Below, piece by piece: positions 24,251 through 34,159 of a stretch of DNA of 64,000 bases. Below the pieces are notes generated by a model that was not told the origin of the DNA, did not search any database, and saw only the letters and a list, made by a program, of their open reading frames with translations. Every line of letters starts with the position of its first letter. The stretch's first letter is position 1. The position numbers and the translations under genes are program-made. This stretch comes from Sorex araneus (Eukaryota > Chordata > Mammalia > Eulipotyphla > Soricidae), in the NCBI RefSeq assembly GCF_027595985.1, contig NC_073313.1:84922899-84986898 (forward strand). Reading direction: 5' to 3'.

Positions 24251-24640
24251 GTGAGTTTTCCCTGCTCCAGACTGGGACATTCCTCCCTGGAGATCTGAAA
24301 TAACTCCAGAGTGTCAGTGTCGGTGGCCAGGGAGAACAGGGAGGAACTGGTTAGAAGGGAAGGACGAACAGAAAGGGGCACTTGCTAAAACTCCTGGCAA
24401 AATACTGCTTCCAGTTCTGCTTTTCTGCCTGCAAGATTCCCCTCGGGCTTCTGCACTTTCCTGAGGCTCAGCTGAGACATTAGCTTTCCCTTTCCCAGCA
24501 CCTGCGGAAGAAAAGAGATTTTGGGCTTTGGATTGAAAGGGGAGGTGGGCAGTGTGCTCTGGATAAGGGGGAATTTCTAGGGCAAGGAAAGGGGGAGGGG
24601 AAAGTTGGGAGGATGGCTTCATTAACTCTGCTGTTTCTAG

Positions 24641-24931
24641 AAATAATCATGCCAACTCCTAAGCCTGAGCTGTGGGCAGAGACCAACTTTCCTCTGGCCC
24701 CGTGGAAGAACTTAACCCTCTGGTGCAGAAGCCCTTCTGGTTCAACTAAGGAGTTTGTGTTGCTAAAAGACGGGACCGGGTGGATTGCGACCCGCCCGGC
24801 CACAGAGCAGGTCCGGGCAGCTTTCCCCCTTGGCGCCCTGACCCAGAGCCACACCGGGAGTTACCACTGTCATTCATGGGAAGAGATGGCTGTGTCCGAG
24901 CCCAGTGAGGCCCTGGAACTAGTGGGAACAG
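24641..24931 (+). CDS. IGSF1: IGSF1 exon 12: Ig domain 6
   Basis: 291 nt, residues about 571-667. MPTPKPELWAETNFP opens the C-terminal half. Cysteines are in LWCRSPSG and YHCHSW, with an NLT site. Sequence is almost identical to human, more conserved than the N-terminal domains. Acceptor TTTCTAG ends 24640; donor GTAAGA at 24932. Confidence 0.96.
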
Positions 24932-25258
24932 GTAAGAAAGGCAAGAGATCCTCCTGGAGTGAGCCACAGTGCCCCCCAGGACCACAGCATTGTTTCGGGG
25001 GTGGGGGGGGAGACAAGGAAATGCATTGAGACTGTGTTATCTGTGAGAGGTGGAGCTCACCGAGGAGCACTGTAATAGGGGTGGGGGTCGGAAGTAGGGA
25101 CTGAGAGAAAAAGCCAAGGATTAATCCAGGAGGTTTTTGTTGCTGTCACGATAGTTGTTATTGTTGTTACTTTTTGTCTTTCTGATAAAGTTGCTCCAAG
25201 AGTCCCATCCTGGAGTTCCAAACTTCAGGCTGCTTTTCTACCCCATTCTATTTTCCAG

Positions 25259-25537
25259 ATATCCTCCCCAAGCCTGTCATTTCTTCTTCTCCCCCTGTCC
25301 GAGGACAGGAACTGAAAATTCGGTGCAATGGATGGCTGGAAGGCATGGGGTTTGCTCTGTATAAAGAGGGGGTACAGGAACCTGTCCAACAACTTGGTGT
25401 GGTTGGGAGAGAAGCTTTTTTCACGATCCAAAGAATGGAGGATAAAGAGGAAGGCAATTACAGCTGCCGAACTCATACTGAAAAGCACCCCTTCAAGTGG
25501 TCTGAACCCAGTGAGCCTGTGGAGCTTGTCATTAAAG
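25259..25537 (+). CDS. IGSF1: IGSF1 exon 13: Ig domain 7
   Basis: 279 nt, residues about 668-760. DILPKPVIS opening; core IRCNGW...NYSCRTHTEK; ends WSEPSEPVELVIKG. Acceptor TTTTCCAG ends 25258; donor GTAGAA at 25538. A (GT)n tract starts about 60 nt into the next intron. Confidence 0.95.
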
Positions 25538-25593
25538 GTAGAAAAGAGTTTGTGTGAGTGTGTGTGCTTTAGTACGTGCGTCCATGCTAGGAG

Positions 25594-25625
25594 CACTTGT
25601 GTGTGTGTGTGTGTGTGTGTGTGTG
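25594..25625 (+). repeat. (GT)n microsatellite, IGSF1 intron 13
   Basis: Uninterrupted GT dinucleotides just downstream of exon 13. Confidence 0.95.
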
Positions 25626-26247
25626 CACGCACAGTCCTGCAGTGGGGGAGGGGGGAAGTGCTGGATAAGACACTGCTTTCTCCACAGCAAACTTTATTGC
25701 TGGTCTTGCGAGCCTGTGTCCAATCTTAGAGCCAGGCAGGCGTGGCGCTGGGAGTGCCAGGGCCTCTGGGCTGCAAGATATTAATAGCCATAATCGTTAT
25801 TAATAGCTGGGGTTTGTGGAGGGTGATTTAATTTTTGTAATTATTTTCATATCAATCTCTCACTTTGCCATAGAGCAAATATTCAAGGAGGTGGATCAGG
25901 TACCATTTCCCCTTCCCTTCCAAATGGGCAAACTGGGGCTCAGGAAACTAGCAATGCCTTTCAACAGCACACTTTCAACTCTTTTCCACTGCTAACCCTT
26001 AGGACAGTGGGGACTCAGCTGGTGCAGGGGAGGAATGAGGCTGAAATGGCTTTGTGTGAGAAATTCATCTGCAAAACAGATTTTCCTTGACTTTTAAAAT
26101 GCACCTAGTTCTGAATAAAATGCTATGAAAAGCAAATCCACTTCCTAGAACCAATATTTACAATATTCACCTTCTCTCTCTCTCTCCCTCTCTATGTCTC
26201 CCCCCCCTCTCTGGTCCTGTGTTGTGTTTTATTGTTTTGCTTTTCAG

Positions 26248-26535
26248 AAATGTACCCCAAGCCTTTCTTCAAGACATGGGCCAGTCCTATGGTGATTCCT
26301 GGTGCCCGAGTAACTTTCAACTGCTCCACTCCCCACCAGCACATGAGCTTTATTCTGTACAAAGATGGAAATGAAATAGCATCCAGTGACAAGTCTTGGC
26401 CAAGTCTGGGCACCAGTGCTGCTCACTTTCTCATCATTTCAGTGGGCATTGGTGATGGAGGGAATTATAGCTGTCGATACTATGACTTTTCTATTTGGTC
26501 TGAGCCCAGTGACCCTGTGGAGCTTGTGGTGACAG
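26248..26535 (+). CDS. IGSF1: IGSF1 exon 14: Ig domain 8
   Basis: 288 nt, residues about 761-856. EMYPKPFFKTWASP opening; cysteines in FNCSTP and YSCRYYDF. NCS and NYS are potential glycosylation sites. Acceptor CTTTTCAG ends 26247; donor GTGAGG at 26536. Confidence 0.96.
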
Positions 26536-27352
26536 GTGAGGAGAGGAAAATCCAGATACAGGCTAGGGTATGAGGCCGAGTCAGTGGGTGGAAAGGCTAT
26601 CAACTGGAAAGGAAAGAGGGTTCCTCCTAAGAAACAGAGTAAAATCTTAGGACTATTCCTGGCATATAGTAAATAGTCTTTGAAAGGAATATTTTTTTAA
26701 AACAATGATAATAGTTATTATCATTAAAAAGACAAAGAAGGAGGTGGACACAAGTAATTCATTTCTAAGGAAGAGCAAGGAAGACAGGGTGGAAAGGAAT
26801 GAGAGTCCAATTCTAAAAATCAAGTTTATATTGCTTATTTCTGAATTTTTTTGTGCTTTGGCCTTGGTCTTTAGGCTCACTGTCCACTTTTTCCTTAGTT
26901 CAGCAATCAAGAGACTGGCGGGCTGGATGGCCCTCAGAGAAAAGGAGATGGCCTTGAAACGTCAGCTGCATAGTATGCAGTCATTACAAATGACAGTTTT
27001 CAAAGACTATTCAACGTCATAGGGAAATGTTTACAATACAAAGTGGAAATATCTAAATACTTAACTCTGAGGGCTGTAGGACCTCAATTATGGAAATCAG
27101 TAACATTTCCATGTCATTGACTTATGTCAAAAAATAAATAGAAAACAAAGGAATAAAAATATATAAAGAACAGTTATCTTTGGTAACATCTTATTTTCTC
27201 ATTTGGTATTATCTGCATTTTCTAATTCTCTTCATAAATATGTGTTGTTTCTTTGACAAAGCATTTTTAATATTTCTTACAATAATACAAAAAGGCAATT
27301 TTCAGAGTGTCAGTGGCATGCTTTTATCATGTTTTGTTCTCTTTAATATCAG

Positions 27353-27640
27353 ATTTCTACCCCAAGCCTACTCTCCTGGCTCAGCCAGGTCCTGTGGTAC
27401 TTCCTGGGAAGAATGTGAGCCTGCACTGCCAAGGGCCTTTTTGGGACATGAGATTTGCCCTCCTGAAGGAAGGAACCCAGGTTCCCATACAGATCCAGAG
27501 CACTTCGGGGAACTCAGTTGACTTCTTCCTCCACACTACTGGAGTAGAGGATTCTGGGAACTACAGCTGTGTCTATTATGAGACAACCATGTCAAATAGG
27601 GGATCGCATCTCAGTGCACCCATTATGATCTGGGTTACAG
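27353..27640 (+). CDS. IGSF1: IGSF1 exon 15: Ig domain 9
   Basis: 288 nt, residues about 857-952. DFYPKPTLLAQPGPVV opening; core LHCQGP...YSCVYYET; ends IMIWVTG. NVS and NYS sites. Acceptor TATCAG ends 27352; donor GTAAGG at 27641. Confidence 0.96.
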
Positions 27641-27815
27641 GTAAGGAAAGTCAGGAGAAAGAACTGGTTTGGACCTGACTAGAATAAGTGCTTATGGAGG
27701 ATAATCCCCCTTATGAAGTAGTGTGTAGAGAAAGGGAACTTTATATTAGAAAGGGTTAATTCAGGAAGTAGTAAGTTTCTATACTCACCACTTTATATCT
27801 TTGGTCTCTTCCTAG

Positions 27816-28103
27816 ACACATTTCCCAAACCGTCACTGTTTGCTGAGCCCAGTTCTGTGGTACCCATGGGACACAATGTTACTCTCTGGTGCCAAGGCCC
27901 AGTCAACGGCGTAGGCTACATTCTTCACAAGGAAAGGGATGACACTTCAGTGAAGCTATGGGGATCTACCAGTGACGATGGGGCATTCCCCATCATTAAT
28001 ATTTCAGGTGCCACCATAGGACGCTACAGTTGTTGCTACCATCCTGACTGGAGCAATTCCATCAAGTTACAGCCTAGCAACACCCTGGAACTCATTGCCA
28101 CTG
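27816..28103 (+). CDS. IGSF1: IGSF1 exon 16: Ig domain 10
   Basis: 288 nt, residues about 953-1048. DTFPKPSLFAEP opening; core LWCQGPVNGVGYIL...YSCCYHPDW. Several N-glycosylation sequons (NVT, NIS). Acceptor TTCCTAG ends 27815; donor GTAAGG at 28104. Confidence 0.96.
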
Positions 28104-28233
28104 GTAAGGGAAAGATGCTTTAATTAGCATCAGCTTGTAGAAAGGAGAGAATATAAGTCTGTTCATCAGAAATTGTTTTCACAGTGCTGAACAAGGGGAC
28201 TTTTCTTTGTAACAAGAAGTTAATTTCTTCTAG

Positions 28234-28521
28234 GTTTGCTTCCTGAACCCAGTCTGTTAGCCCAGCCTAGTCCTGTAGTAGCTCCTGGAGAAAACATGAC
28301 CCTTCATTGTGAAGGGGAATTGCCGGACTCAACATATGTCCTGTTGAAGAAAGGTGCCCATGAGCCTATAGGGCAACAGAGGCCAAGTGGGTATAGGGCT
28401 GACTTCTGGATGCCATCAGTGAGAAGTGAGGATTCTGGAATCTATACCTGTGTTTATTATTTGGACACTGCCCCTTATGCAGCTTCCAATCACAGTGAGC
28501 CCCTGGAGATCTGGGTGACTG
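28234..28521 (+). CDS. IGSF1: IGSF1 exon 17: Ig domain 11
   Basis: 288 nt, residues about 1049-1144. GLLPEPSLLAQPSP opening; core LHCEGELPDS...YTCVYYLD; ends LEIWVTG. NMT and NHS sites. Acceptor CTTCTAG ends 28233; donor GTAAGT at 28522. Confidence 0.96.
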
Positions 28522-28638
28522 GTAAGTTCTGGAGAATTCAGTAAGTATCTAGAATTTTTAGTTTTTAGTACCTAATCATAAATGGGTAAATGCTTGGGTT
28601 CAGGGCCACTTCTAACTCTGTATTTTTATTGGTTGTAG

Positions 28639-28917
28639 AAAAGCCCCCCAAACCCTCCCTCTCAGCCTGGCCTAATTCTGAGTTCAAGCTAGGGAAGGAC
28701 ATCACACTGCAGTGCAGAGGACCCCTGCCAGGTGTTGAATTTGTCCTGGAACATGATGGAGAAGAAGCACCTCAGCAGTTCTCAGAGGATGGAGACTTTG
28801 TCATCAATAACATGGAAGGAAAAGGCATTGGAAACTACAGCTGCAGCTATCGCCTCCAGGCATATCCTGATATATGGTCCGAGCCTAGTGATCCCCTGGA
28901 GCTGGTTGGAGCAGCAG
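28639..28917 (+). CDS. IGSF1: IGSF1 exon 18: Ig domain 12
   Basis: 279 nt, residues about 1145-1237. EKPPKPSLSAWP opening; core LQCRGPLPGVEF...YSCSYRLQ; ends DPLELVGAAG. Nearly identical to human, as I recall it. Acceptor GTTGTAG ends 28638; donor GTGAGA at 28918. A (CA)n tract lies in the following intron. Confidence 0.96.
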
Positions 28918-29112
28918 GTGAGAGGATCTGGTCCTTTTGTGACTCACATTGGGATCACAGAAATAGTTCCCATGGAAAGAGTCCAAATATGGAAAGGGGA
29001 TGGAAATTGGAATGAGATACCTAAAATTGGGTCATATTTCTTCCCAGAAAGGCTAAGGGTAAAAACTCAGTTTCACCAAAGATTGTAATCCTAATACTTT
29101 TAAAGTTGCCCA

Positions 29113-29113
29113 A

Positions 29114-29165
<52 letters not shown>
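29113..29165 (+). repeat. (CA)n microsatellite, IGSF1 intron 18
   Basis: About 23 CA units, uninterrupted except for one CG near the end. Confidence 0.97.
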
Positions 29166-29167
<2 letters not shown>

Positions 29168-29332
29168 CAAAGGGCTGTTCCTGCCTCAGCATTAGCACTG
29201 CAAGTGACTACCCATTCTATAGTCTAAACACATAACTCTATGGAAAAGGCCAGCTATGGGGCCAACAACAGGTGAGGGTAGTATACATGACTAATCACTA
29301 TGGGATTGGTTTTTGCTCTTTTATTACCTCAG

Positions 29333-29456
29333 GGCCTGCTGCTCAGGAATGTACTGTGGGCAACATTGTCCGAAGTAGCCTGATTGTGGTGGTGATTGTA
29401 GCCTTGGGGATAGTGTTAGCCATAGAGTGGAAGAAGTGGCCTCGACTCCGAACCAG
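29333..29456 (+). CDS. IGSF1: IGSF1 exon 19: C-terminal transmembrane helix
   Basis: 124 nt, phase 1 to 2. It encodes GPAAQECTVGNIVRSS, then a helix of valine, isoleucine, leucine and alanine, then the basic stop-transfer EWKKWPRLRTR. Acceptor TACCTCAG ends 29332; donor GTAAAT at 29457. Confidence 0.95.
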
Positions 29457-29641
29457 GTAAATACTTTCTATCAGCATTCTCTGAACCTGGGGATGCTAAA
29501 AATCAATAATCTGAATGACGCTCTAGCATCTGAATACCTGTTGTCAACTTGAGGATTTTGGATCCTTCTGAAGCCCCACAATGCAATCTCTTTTCAGGTT
29601 GATAGTTCTGAAGCCTTAGATGTATGTTTTTCTCTCCATAG

Positions 29642-29777
29642 GGGCTCTGATTCAGATGGAAGAGACCAGACCATAGCCCTTGAAGAGTGCAACCCAGAAG
29701 TGGAACCAGACACTAATACAAGCTCTCCCTCATCAGCCTCTCGGGGGACCTCAGTAGAAGGTCCAGTCCCTGTGTAA
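29642..29777 (+). CDS. IGSF1: IGSF1 exon 20: cytoplasmic tail and stop
   Basis: 136 coding nt to TAA at 29775-29777, directly followed by a second TAA. The tail is acidic and serine-rich (GSDSDGRDQTIALEECN...), matching human GSETDGRDQTIALEECN. Acceptor CTCCATAG ends 29641. Confidence 0.95.
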
Positions 29778-30055
29778 TAATCTACTCCTTGACATGAGTT
29801 TTTCTCTATTTTCCCCACAGAGATCTGCAAACCTGCCTTGTTACCCTGGGTGTCAATATTAGCTAGTATTCCTTGGCCACTAATAACCCCAGCTGAATTC
29901 AAGAGATTCTGGCAGTTGAGAGTTCTACCAGGATTAGATGTTTCTTGAAGAGAGATCCCCTGCTCCTGTAACTCTTCACTTTACTGATTTACTGATGCAT
30001 GAAATTCTATTAAAATGTATTCTTATGAATAAAAAGTATTCATTATTAAATTGCA
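29778..30055 (+). terminator. IGSF1: IGSF1 3'UTR and poly(A) signal
   Basis: Short 3'UTR of about 275 nt. AATAAA lies at 30028-30033, with an earlier ATTAAA variant at 30009-30014. Cleavage is expected 15-25 nt after AATAAA; the exact site is inferred. Confidence 0.8.
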
Positions 30056-30846
30056 AAAACCATAGCATTGGTTCCTCATTGTCTTGTAAAGTTACAGAAA
30101 TGTTGTATTAGAGCTGGCCTCTGACAGAATAAAAGAGCATGGGGCTTCTTGTAGAAAAAGGATCTCAAGATGGGTTGGTAGAGGAGGGAAGATTAAAAAA
30201 AAAGGACTTTCCAATTTGGTTTCAGTAGTGGACATCAAACAGAATGCCTAGTTGTCCTTTCATACCATTAAATAAATGGATGAATGAATAAATGTCAATA
30301 TGATCTCTAAGTTGTGCTTGAGGAAGACAAACACTGAAGTTGGACCCTTTTCACCATTTTATTTCTAAATCTATATTAAGCATAACCTAAGTACGTTGGT
30401 AGAGGGTCTTGGGCTTTTCTTAGTGGTTACTCTGGGGGAGGCTGTGTGCTTCTTCTAGCCCCTAGACCAGAGAGTCATCCCTTCTGACATCAGCTCCAAT
30501 TCTCCAAACCGAAATTGAGATTTTTGCTGAAAACACTCTTCATATTGAAGCCAGTGGATGCAGCAATCACACTTTAGTGAACCTATATAGTCATATAGCT
30601 CAGTCAACTTAACAGTATAAGTATTTCAAAAACCCCCTTTCATCGTCTAATAACAGTACAGAGTACAGGGGGAAATCTGAGCAGCAAAGGTATTCTCAGT
30701 AGCCCTCTAGTCTAAACAATGGAACACATCAACTCTTAAGTAACTGGAATCTAAACCTCCAGCATCAACCCACATAAAACTCATAGAACAATGGGGAAAC
30801 TTAGATGCAACTGCTATGGTCAGACAGAGAAAGAAATTCAGCAAAT

Positions 30847-31242
30847 TGGGAGGAAAAGCAGCTCAGATAGAGAAGGGATCACTAAGTAAAGAGTGCTAGG
30901 AGGGCCCATTTGGGATGGGAGATGCGGACTGAAAGTAGACTATAGACCGAATATGATGGCCACTTAATACTTCTACTGCAAACAACAACACCCAAAGGGG
31001 AGAGAGAGAGAGTGAGAGAGAGAGAGAGAGAGAGAAAGGGAATGCCCTGCCACAGAGGCGAGGTGGGGTGGGTGGAGGACGGGGTGGGGGTGGTGGGAGG
31101 GATGCTGGGACCATTGGTGGTGGAAAATGGGCACTGGTGGAGGGATGGGCACTTAACCATTGTATGACTGAAACACAAGCACAAAGGTTTGTAAGTCTGT
31201 AACTGTACCTCACGGTGATTCACTGATAAAAATTTTTTTAAA
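30847..31242 (+). mobile_element. 5'-truncated L1 3' end with target duplication
   Basis: 396 bp of L1 3'UTR: GGGATGGGAGATGCGGACTG, a (GA)n tract, a G-rich block with GTGGAGGGATGGGCACTT, then CTCACGGTGATTCACTGATA and an A-rich tail. Flanked by the 17-bp duplication AAAGAAATTCAGCAAAT (30830-30846) and AAAGAAATTCAACAAAT (31243-31259), one mismatch. Open frames on the minus strand here are chance. Confidence 0.9.
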
Positions 31243-32889
31243 AAAGAAATTCAACAAATCCTCAAGGCCACTAAAACTCTTTTTATTTTAAGGACATTAA
31301 AACCCTTGAGCCTGATGATGAGGATCTAAAATCAATACTTATTACACTGGAAATCAAAATCAGACAAACACTGGTTACTGAAATTAAGATGTGGTTACTT
31401 TGTCCATCATAATCTTATGATGTCAACACTACTGTACACACATGTTCCAGACTATATTAATTTTTTAAATTTAATAATTTTTCTAGAGGGTGGGTATGGG
31501 GGAGCCTTGAGATATTGGATGCTAACACTGGTGGTTGGTGTGCAGTTAAAACATTTGTTGCCTAAATCTCTATAATTAATGATATTGTAATAAAAATTGG
31601 GTAGGGGGACAAAGATCTGAAATCCTTCTAAATTTTCAATATATTTTGTGACTCTTCTTAGCAATCATAGGATGATCACTCCTAAGTGTGAATGGTTTAC
31701 AAAAGCCCTCCTTAAAAAATAGTTTCCTCATAGGTAGTGGGATCTCAATCAAGGAATACGTAAATAGGTTTGTAGCAGGAGATATTTCAGTGTCTGTTCC
31801 CAGCATCCCCAAATAGAGGCCAGTTTTACTCTGAGCACCTGAGTTTTCTCCATGTCAGCTTGCCATTTGCTCCTTTAGTAAGAATTCAGAATACATTATC
31901 AATAGGAGTTGGGCTGGGAAAGATTTCCCGACGTCTTTGAACCTGGTCAAGCAAAGCCACAAAATAATTTACATACATATCAGAGAGAAGGACATGACCC
32001 CTTCAAATGTGACCCTAGTATTTCTTACCATCTAGTACAATTCAATTCTAGGCTGTCTCCTCAATAGGTAACATATAAAGGTGCTGCACATAATAAGCTG
32101 TTAGTCCATGGTTAGAATGAAGTTTAGAAAACAGCTTCTGTATTTTTGCATTGATATTCTTATTTATCTAATACCTCTTAGAAATGCATCCCATTTCCCT
32201 TAATCCTTATAGAGTGAAACACTCTAAGTACTATTTGCTAATTTGTATTAAGCTCTTTGGAATGTAGAAGTACGAAGTCTTACTCTGATTTCCAGTTGAT
32301 GACATTCTATTAGTTGCTCATACTAATTTCTTATAAAAATTGTGTTTCCAAAAATTGCATTTTAAAACTGCTTTTGCATTTGAATTCTGCAAAGCCTAAT
32401 TGTTGCTTTCTGCTGAATACCACTTCAAACTCTTCATCCATAACCTTCAATCAAGTTGTACATTTTCAACATGGGAAGGAGGCCTGTACTTGGCCCTTTG
32501 TTCAGGGTAAAAGTCCTTGGATCAGGTCTGATTTTGTTTTCCAATCACTGGGTGTTTCAAAGTGTATTGTCAAGGCTAGTGGTAGTTAGCAAGTTGTGAA
32601 AGTTACCGAGTGATCACTTGATTGCTTTAGCTTTTACCAAGGGAAAGAAAAATGGGACATAAGTACAAGAAGCCAAGATCTGAAATTTAAAGAAACATCT
32701 GGGTTAGAAAAAAAAGAACATAAGCTAATCAGGATAGAAAATTACATTTGCAAAATTCAAACATTAAACATGATATCTCCTGTGTCCAAAAACTCAACCA
32801 TAGATATTTATGCAACAGAAAAAATTGATAAACATTTCCATGGGGAAAAATAGAAATATTATGACAACAGACTGCTAGTTTGTGTTTCA

Positions 32890-33008
32890 AAAACACATAG
32901 GTAATTGGGAGAGGAAGGGAGTACACTACTGACGTGTATGCTGTTGGAATTACATGCATTAGAAACCATAATTAATGGTATTGTAATTGAATCTCAATAA
33001 AAATTAAG
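32890..33008 (+). mobile_element. Older L1 3' terminus
   Basis: GGAATTACATGCATTAGAAACC..AATTAATGGTATTGTAATTGA and CTCAATAAAAATTAAG resemble the end of the L1 at 63340-63390. Confidence 0.5.
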
Positions 33009-33752
33009 AAGAAGAAAACTAAAATAAAAATCAATCACGTAAAACATTTTTCTACCTAGGGAACAAAGTTCTTTATATCTTGGGTAGGGTGAGGGGAGCG
33101 TGGTCAATTAACTGTGAGATGCTTACATACAAAGAATGGCTTTGGGATTTAACTCTACTTCTTGTCATCAGAGCTACCTCAATTAGGTGTCTATTTATAA
33201 TGCAGATGTCGTCATAAACTATCTCAATGAATTTAATATCTATTTATAATGGAAACGTAGCTTGTTACTGACAGTGCTCCACATGGTGTTTTTTTCAACC
33301 TGGTTGCCATGGGAATCAGTCCCTTTACCCCTGGCTGGCCTCTAATCATCAGCCCAGCATCAGATAATTTCTGGGAAACGGAATATCATTTAGGGTGGAA
33401 TGGACCTTTGTGAGGAAAATTTGTCTCTGGGAGTCCAAGAAGAAAGGCTAAAGATCCTCCTTCAGTTTTAAGAATTAACTATAAATTGTACCCAATTCTT
33501 GGGCTTGCACAACTTTGGTCCCAACATCTCAGAGCTACAAATCCTGTCAATAGAGTGTGGTTAAAATTTCCACCCGTACAGAATCTCATTTATAGCCAAG
33601 CCAAAACATAAAAACACAAATTCTTTCTTCTATAGACATTTAGGAACAAGGGATTCATTACTATTTTGCACACAAAATAATTCTACAAATTTTGAAAAGA
33701 TGTGTGTTATAACTCCTGAGTTCAGAAGTTTTTACTCAGAAAGGAAAATGAG

Positions 33753-34002
33753 GCGCATATGCTGCCTGAGCCCATGTGCTGCTTGTGCCCATGTGGCTGT
33801 GCACATGTGTTGCCCGCATCTCCCCTCTTGAGATGTGTACTTTCATGCTTTCATACTTTTATGTCTAAAGCTCAGTTATGTGTAGGGGCTTCCTCCACCC
33901 CTGGAGAAGCCCTCATTCTCTCTTGAGCGCGTTACTCTTACTATTCTCTCTTCCACTTATTCCTTCCTCCTTCCCTCAGAAACCTCTGAATAAAATAAAA
34001 AA
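33753..34002 (+). mobile_element. Unidentified 250-bp retroposed sequence with poly(A) and target duplication
   Basis: Bounded by perfect 13-bp duplications AAAGGAAAATGAG (33740-33752 and 34003-34015). AATAAA at 33989-33994 leads straight into the A tail, so this is a reverse-transcribed polyadenylated RNA end. The body (CCCATGTGCTGC repeats, then a pyrimidine-rich half) matches no gene or repeat I recognise. Confidence 0.75.
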
Positions 34003-34159
34003 AAAGGAAAATGAGATTTTGCATTCTTTCATTTTGTCTTTAAGTAATGGTTTATTATTCAGGATTTGAAAAGGATTGAACTCATACTCCTGACCTAACC
34101 AAAGTGAGCAGTTCTATTGTATTCTTTTGTATATTTCACATACCTACTGCTATGTAATG

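Larger units (their letters stand above)
13560..30055 (+). other. IGSF1: IGSF1 gene, complete (1 non-coding + 19 coding exons)
   Basis: Whole-gene entry; the exons are listed separately. All Ig exons begin and end in phase 1 and are 279-291 nt long. Translated exons match IGSF1 from end to end, ending in a Pro-Val C-terminus where the human protein ends Pro-Ile. Coding exons sum to 3972 nt (1323 residues plus stop). Known of the family: IGSF1 is a membrane glycoprotein of pituitary and other cells. It is cleaved in the ER by signal peptidase at the internal hydrophobic segment. The C-terminal part (Ig6-12) reaches the cell surface, while the N-terminal part stays inside. Human loss of function causes X-linked central hypothyroidism with macroorchidism. 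Seen: no frameshift or stop in any exon. Intron 7 has a GC donor. Confidence in identity is very high; the 5' end is approximate. Confidence 0.97.

Noticed and set aside
25554..25784. Open frame containing a VCVCVCV run after exon 13
   Set aside because: Translation of the (GT)n tract in an IGSF1 intron.
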